DNA from: Candidatus Magasanikiibacteriota bacterium
GTDB lineage: Bacteria > Patescibacteriota > Patescibacteriia > Magasanikbacterales > UBA922
Reading direction: 5' to 3'
Assembly (NCBI GenBank): GCA_003230965.1
Contig: QIHL01000080.1
Coordinates: forward strand, 1-17,370
Length of the DNA: 17,370 nt
The notes under the pieces are model-generated. The model ran no database searches. It saw only the letters and a program-made list of their open reading frames with translations, and was not told the origin of the DNA. This document shows, piece by piece, positions 13,938 through 17,370 of this stretch. Every line of letters starts with the position of its first letter. Within the stretch, counting starts at the first letter, position 1. Position numbers and translations under genes: made by a program.

Positions 13938-14600
13938 ATGAAAAAAGTTGTTATTTTTCTTGGTGTTCCTGGAAGTGGCAAGGGGACTCAAGCCAAACGT
14001 CTGACTGCGCGCTATGCATATCAGCATATTTCAACAGGAAATTTACTTCGGGCATTGAATGAAGATTCAAATGCTAATCTAGTAGACAAACAAAAATTAG
14101 AAGATATGAAAGTAGGGAAATTGGTTTCTAATGATTTAATTTATAAATTAGCATTTCAAGCGATTGTTAAAGCTTTTGAGGAAAATAAAGGTGTTATCTT
14201 GGATGGTGCAATTCGTAATGTAGAGCAAGCAAAAGCATATAATATATTTTTGAACGAGCAGGGTATTACAAATAGTGATATTGTTGTGGTTCATATTACT
14301 TTATCTGATAAGACCAGTTTTTTGCGTCTTACGAAACGTAAGATTTGTGAATCGTGTAACTATATTATTCCATATAGTCCAGAGAATAAAAAAATTGAAA
14401 TTTGTAGTAATTGTAGTGGAAAGCTTATTATTCGTATGGACGATAGCCCAGAAATTATTAAAAAACGTATTCAAGAACAAGGTAGTGTTGCTATTCAGCC
14501 AATTGTTGATTATTATAAAGAAATGGGAGTGCTCTATGAAGTAAATGGTGAGCAGAGAATTGAGAAAGTTGATAGAGAGATTGAAAAAATTATTGTCTAA
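13938..14600 (+). CDS. adk: Adenylate kinase with zinc-type lid
   Basis: A 220-residue enzyme converting AMP and ATP to two ADP in the cytoplasm. P-loop GVPGSGKGT is at 9-17, the AMP site begins STGNLLR at 32-38, and the lid carries a four-cysteine zinc site (C127, C130, C146, C149). RMDD at 156-159 and the following KKR fit the lid-closing region. One departure: the usual DGFPR motif reads DGAIR (89-93), keeping Arg but losing Phe-Pro. It starts 3 nt after the secY stop, as in the classical secY-adk-map order. Confidence 0.95.
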   Translation: MKKVVIFLGVPGSGKGTQAKRLTARYAYQHISTGNLLRALNEDSNANLVDKQKLEDMKVGKLVSNDLIYKLAFQAIVKAFEENKGVILDGAIRNVEQAKAYNIFLNEQGITNSDIVVVHITLSDKTSFLRLTKRKICESCNYIIPYSPENKKIEICSNCSGKLIIRMDDSPEIIKKRIQEQGSVAIQPIVDYYKEMGVLYEVNGEQRIEKVDREIEKIIV

Positions 14601-14666
14601 AAAATGAGTTTTGAAACTATTTTTTAATTTTGTTTTTTCTTGTCTTTATAGTAGACTAGAATTATT

Positions 14667-15497
14667 ATGTTTATCAAAAAAAAAGATGACATTGCAAAAA
14701 TTCTCAAGACTGGGAAGCTCATGGGAGAAGTTTTGGATGAAGTTGGGAAAATAGTTAAACCTGGGATTTCTGCATGGGAAGTGGATCAAAAAGCAGAGGC
14801 ATTAATTCGTGAAGTCGGTGGAGAACCAGCATTCAAAGGATACAAAGCACATCCTAATGATACACCATTTCCATCTACTATTTGTGCATCTGTAAATGAG
14901 GAGGTCGTTCATGGCATTGCTACCAAAGAAAAAATTTTGAAAGATGGTGATATTTTTAGTATTGATGTCGGTATGTGGTATCCATCAGGTGGAATAAAAA
15001 CTCGTCACCGCAGTGTACATACAAAAGAACGAGCAGTGGTTGTTGATACTGCAATTACTTTGGCAGTTGGTACTGTTAATACAAAAACGAAACAGTTGCT
15101 AGATAGGACTCGTGAGGCATTGGAGTTGGGGATTCAACAGTGCATGCAAGGCAATAGTATTGCCTCAATCGGGAAAGCAATTGAGTCATATATAGAGCCA
15201 TTTGGTTATGGTGTTATTAGAGATTTGGTTGGGCACGGCACCGGTTATCAATTACACGAAGAACCAGCTGTTCCGAATTATTATGATAAAAATCTGGAAC
15301 AATGGATTCTTGAACCGAACGCAGTGATTGCTATTGAACCAATGATTACACTTGGCGACTATCATATTGATGTTGCTGAAGATGGTTGGAGTATTTCAAC
15401 GCTTGATCACAGCTTGAGTGCACATTTTGAACACACAATTGTTATTACGAAAGATGGTCCAATTGTGGCGACACGTAGAATGAGTGAAAGAGTATAA
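14667..15497 (+). CDS. map: Methionine aminopeptidase, type I, with an insertion
   Basis: A 276-residue metalloenzyme that removes the N-terminal methionine from new proteins. All metal ligands are found: D100, D127, H190, E224 and E255; H82 matches the substrate-binding His. The two Asp ligands are 27 residues apart instead of the usual 11, because of a basic insertion of about 16 residues (roughly 107-122, with KTRHRSVHTKER). The gap before it (66 nt) is T-rich with no clear promoter. Its stop is one base from the ruvX ATG. The neighbours infA and rpmJ, usual after map, are not here. Confidence 0.96.
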   Translation: MFIKKKDDIAKILKTGKLMGEVLDEVGKIVKPGISAWEVDQKAEALIREVGGEPAFKGYKAHPNDTPFPSTICASVNEEVVHGIATKEKILKDGDIFSIDVGMWYPSGGIKTRHRSVHTKERAVVVDTAITLAVGTVNTKTKQLLDRTREALELGIQQCMQGNSIASIGKAIESYIEPFGYGVIRDLVGHGTGYQLHEEPAVPNYYDKNLEQWILEPNAVIAIEPMITLGDYHIDVAEDGWSISTLDHSLSAHFEHTIVITKDGPIVATRRMSERV

Positions 15498-15498
15498 T

Positions 15499-15882
15499 AT
15501 GACAAATATTCTTGCAATTGATCACGGAACTAAACGGATAGGACTTGCGTGGGTACAGGATGGACTTGATGTTGTTTTGCCGTTTGGTGTAGTTGAAAAT
15601 ACTGGTACTTATACTGTTCCAAAAGTATTATTGAAAATTATCAAAGAGGAACACATTGACAAATTGGTTATTGGTCTGCCTATATCTTTGAATGGAGACG
15701 AAATGGAACATGCAAAACAGATTCGTTTATTTGGTGAAGAATTAGTAGAACAGTCTGGTCTTCCTGTCGTGTATGTTGATGAACGATTTACATCTCGTCA
15801 GGCAGATGCAATGGGTGGAGATATAACTAGAGATGAAAAAGCTGCAATGGTAATTTTGCAATCGTACTGCGATGCTTTTTAG
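15499..15882 (+). CDS. ruvX: YqgF/RuvX-family RNase H-fold protein
   Basis: A 127-residue member of the YqgF (RuvX) family, linked in other bacteria to pre-16S rRNA processing and resolvase-like activity. The RNase H-fold acidic residues are visible: D8 in IDHGTKRIGLA, the central VIGLP (57-61), DERFTSRQA (94-102) and D112 in RDEKAAMVILQSY. The ATG at 15499 is chosen over an in-frame ATG at 15484 that lies inside map. The junction with map is TAATATG, as between rplN and rplX. Stop is TAG. Coexpression with ribosomal genes fits a role in rRNA maturation (inference). Confidence 0.92.
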   Translation: MTNILAIDHGTKRIGLAWVQDGLDVVLPFGVVENTGTYTVPKVLLKIIKEEHIDKLVIGLPISLNGDEMEHAKQIRLFGEELVEQSGLPVVYVDERFTSRQADAMGGDITRDEKAAMVILQSYCDAF

Positions 15883-15891
15883 TTTTTTTAT

Positions 15892-16626
15892 ATGAACGCC
15901 ATTATTCTTTTGCGACGAGACGCACGTGAATTTGATTGTGTCGTATCTATTTATACACGTTTTTCTGGTAAACAACAAGTACTCGCGCGTGGTACAAAGA
16001 AAATGGTGAGTAAACAATCTACGCAATTGGAGCCTCTTACATTCGTTGATATTGAAATAATGCCAGGCAAAGAAATTGATCATGTTATTGGTGTACAATT
16101 ACATAATTTTTTTCCAAGTATTCATCTGTCAATTGAGAAACGCGTTGTTGCAATTTACGCACTTGCATTGGTTGAAAAGTTGACGAAAATTGGTGAGTCT
16201 GATGAGCGATTATTTCATCTCATTTTTTCATGGTTACACGCACTTGAAATTTCTGATTATTCCGCAAGTATTTTTCTTGATTGGTTTATTTTTCATTTTT
16301 CATTCCTTCTTGGTTTTGCTCCAGTGCTAGACAATTGTGCGTTGTGTAATACAGAAATTGTTGATTGTATATTTTGGTCTCCTGAACATGGAGGTATTAT
16401 TTGTAAGCCGTGTCATGCAAAGATTCTAGCGTCTTCAAGCATGAGTTGTTCATTTGTAGATATAGGTTTTATTCGTCAATTTCTTCATACAAAGATTTCT
16501 GAGATTGCTTTTGTTTTGATGACTAAGCAACAGGAATATAAAGTACAAAGTCTTCTGTTTGCATTTCTTCAGCATCATACGGAAATGAAGTTGTTAGATT
16601 GGAGAAAACTTGCAAATTTCAGCTAA
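15892..16626 (+). CDS. recO: DNA repair protein RecO
   Basis: A 244-residue RecO, which with RecR loads RecA on single-stranded DNA during gap repair. The N-terminal OB-fold (about 1-80) has RDAREFDCVVSIYTRFSGKQQVLARG near 9-34; the C-terminal helical part carries a zinc site C149, C152, C171, C174 (CALC and CKPC). Length is typical. Divergence is high outside these segments. It starts 9 nt after the ruvX stop in a T-rich context (TTTTTTTATATG) and is the last gene of the run. No clear terminator follows. Confidence 0.88.
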   Translation: MNAIILLRRDAREFDCVVSIYTRFSGKQQVLARGTKKMVSKQSTQLEPLTFVDIEIMPGKEIDHVIGVQLHNFFPSIHLSIEKRVVAIYALALVEKLTKIGESDERLFHLIFSWLHALEISDYSASIFLDWFIFHFSFLLGFAPVLDNCALCNTEIVDCIFWSPEHGGIICKPCHAKILASSSMSCSFVDIGFIRQFLHTKISEIAFVLMTKQQEYKVQSLLFAFLQHHTEMKLLDWRKLANFS

Positions 16627-16840
16627 TTTTTGTTTGCTTAGTATAAAATAGAAATTATAAATAAATCAAAATAAAATTGTTTCTCTGCCCTTGAATGAAA
16701 TTATCACTAGTTAAATTCAAGAGTGTAAACAACGCTTAGTATATCTTACAATATTTTTTAATTAACTTATCCATATAGTGGTTTCCAAAGATTTAATTCC
16801 ATGGTATACTTTATTACATTGTTAGTATAGCTATTGTGTT
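16627..16840 (+). other. AT-rich intergenic region after recO
   Basis: The 214-base gap contains a 7-bp inverted repeat, CTTGAAT (16690-16696) with ATTCAAG (16715-16721), lacking a U-run; a 10-base direct repeat GCTTAGTATA at 16636-16645 and 16734-16743; and the promoter listed separately. I see no RNA gene or strong terminator here. Confidence 0.5.
16782..16810 (+). promoter_or_regulatory. Probable promoter for the secreted protein gene
   Basis: TTTCCA at 16782-16787 (4 of 6 to TTGACA), a 17-nt spacer and TATACT at 16805-16810. Expected start near 16817, leaving a leader of about 24 nt before the ATG at 16841. The -10 hexamer is identical to those at 734-739 and 1477-1482. Confidence 0.6.
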
Positions 16841-17370
16841 ATGGGTACATCAAAGATTCGTTTTCAATCTTTATGGATTGCATTTATTGTCGTCTGTTTG
16901 ACAATTTTATCACTTGTTTTGCCACATTTATTTTTTCAAGAAAATACAGTTGCGAATGCTGCAACATTTAGTCAAAATTTGGTAACGACTGTTAATGCTA
17001 ATTCAAAAACTCAACTTGTATATGTCCAATACGGGTATGTTGCGTTTAGCAGTAGTACTGCTTCAGGGAACCTACTTTATTTTACTACATCAAATGATGG
17101 AAGTAGTTGGAGTACTCCAGATATAGGTCCGACTTCATTGCATCTATATTCTACTTCATCATTTGACTTTAAATATAGTACAAATGGAAACTTTTTCGGT
17201 GTTTTGTATTCTGCGACTACTACAAACGGTTATCAAACATTGTTTTCAAATAGTGCAGATTTAGCAACGTGGTCTGCAGGAATAGTTGTTTCTAGTAGCA
17301 CTAATAGCAATCAATCTCTCGCGTTTGCCCCAAAATCAAATTTTGTCGCTGCAATTATATCTCCTCCAAA
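16841..17370 (+). CDS. Secreted Asp-box (sialidase-like propeller) protein, 3' truncated
   Basis: The first 176 codons of a gene that runs off the window. The N-terminus is a classical signal peptide: basic K5 and R7, hydrophobic core about 11-32, and a likely signal peptidase I site after A40 in VANA-A. The mature part is rich in S, T, N and aromatic residues. T83-S84-N85-D86-G87-S88-S89-W90 fits the Asp-box pattern [ST]-x-[DN]-x-G-x-x-W, and SNSADLATW (136-144) looks like a degenerate second copy 54 residues later, the spacing of beta-propeller blades. Substrate or enzyme activity cannot be told from this part. The start is supported by the upstream promoter and T at -1. Confidence 0.7.
   Translation, partial: MGTSKIRFQSLWIAFIVVCLTILSLVLPHLFFQENTVANAATFSQNLVTTVNANSKTQLVYVQYGYVAFSSSTASGNLLYFTTSNDGSSWSTPDIGPTSLHLYSTSSFDFKYSTNGNFFGVLYSATTTNGYQTLFSNSADLATWSAGIVVSSSTNSNQSLAFAPKSNFVAAIISPP

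Noticed and set aside
14607..14626. Terminator between adk and map (AGTTTTGAAACT then T-run)
   Set aside because: Stem of at most 4-5 A/T-rich pairs with almost no loop; too weak, and map is expected to be cotranscribed.
14657..14662. Promoter TAGAAT directly before map
   Set aside because: No -35 hexamer at 16-18 nt, and the start would fall after the map ATG.
768..16626. Alternative genetic code (UGA as glycine, as in some CPR lineages)
   Set aside because: Conserved proteins contain no in-frame TGA, and TGA ends the acidic protein before the tuf promoter.
1..17370. tRNA or rRNA genes, CRISPR arrays, insertion sequences
   Set aside because: I saw no T-arm or rRNA signature, no regularly spaced repeats and no transposase-like frame; nearly all space is accounted for by conserved genes.

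Overview
The window is about 17.4 kb of AT-rich bacterial DNA and carries most of an S10-spc-type ribosomal protein cluster. The standard bacterial code fits: no conserved gene has an in-frame TGA, and TGA closes one ORF. The likely source is a member of Patescibacteria (Candidate Phyla Radiation, CPR). The reasons are that rpmD (uL30) is missing between rpsE and rplO, that Shine-Dalgarno sites are absent throughout, and that several ribosomal proteins carry low-complexity tails. This placement is an inference; no 16S gene or other lineage marker is present.

Layout. 20-517 (minus): DoxX/DoxD-like four-helix membrane protein. 518-767: divergent intergenic region with a strong promoter (711-739). 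768-1388: unrecognised, very acidic protein. 1389-1609: second strong promoter (1454-1482) and a leader of about 120 nt in front of tuf (1610-2800). A near-perfect 19-bp hairpin (2807-2846) separates tuf from rpsJ (2866-3231). 3232-3548: third promoter (3264-3292), a leader that can fold almost throughout, and an intrinsic terminator (3467-3519) about 30 nt before rplC. 3549-12598: rplC, rplD, rplW, rplB, rpsS, rplV, rpsC, rplP, rpmC, rpsQ, rplN, rplX, rplE, rpsZ, rpsH, rplF, rplR, rpsE and rplO, all plus strand and tightly packed. 12657-16626: secY, adk, map, ruvX, recO. 16627-16840: intergenic region with a probable promoter. 16841-end: start of a secreted Asp-box protein cut by the window edge.

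How it works together. tuf, the ribosomal proteins, secY, adk and map serve translation, protein export and nascent-chain maturation. ruvX and recO follow in the same orientation with gaps of 1 and 9 nt, so they probably ride on the same transcript. Two hairpin/terminator elements split the cluster into three expression tiers: tuf, rpsJ, and rplC onward. I see no promoter between the second terminator and rplC, so the main operon appears to be read through a terminator. That is the arrangement expected of a regulated attenuator.

The most unusual signals are two. First, all 29 gene starts assigned here have a T immediately before the ATG, and none has a convincing Shine-Dalgarno site. Second, the leader before rplC combines promoter, two hairpins and a terminator, upstream of the genes for L3 and L4; it resembles in layout, not in sequence, the L4-controlled S10 leader of enterobacteria.
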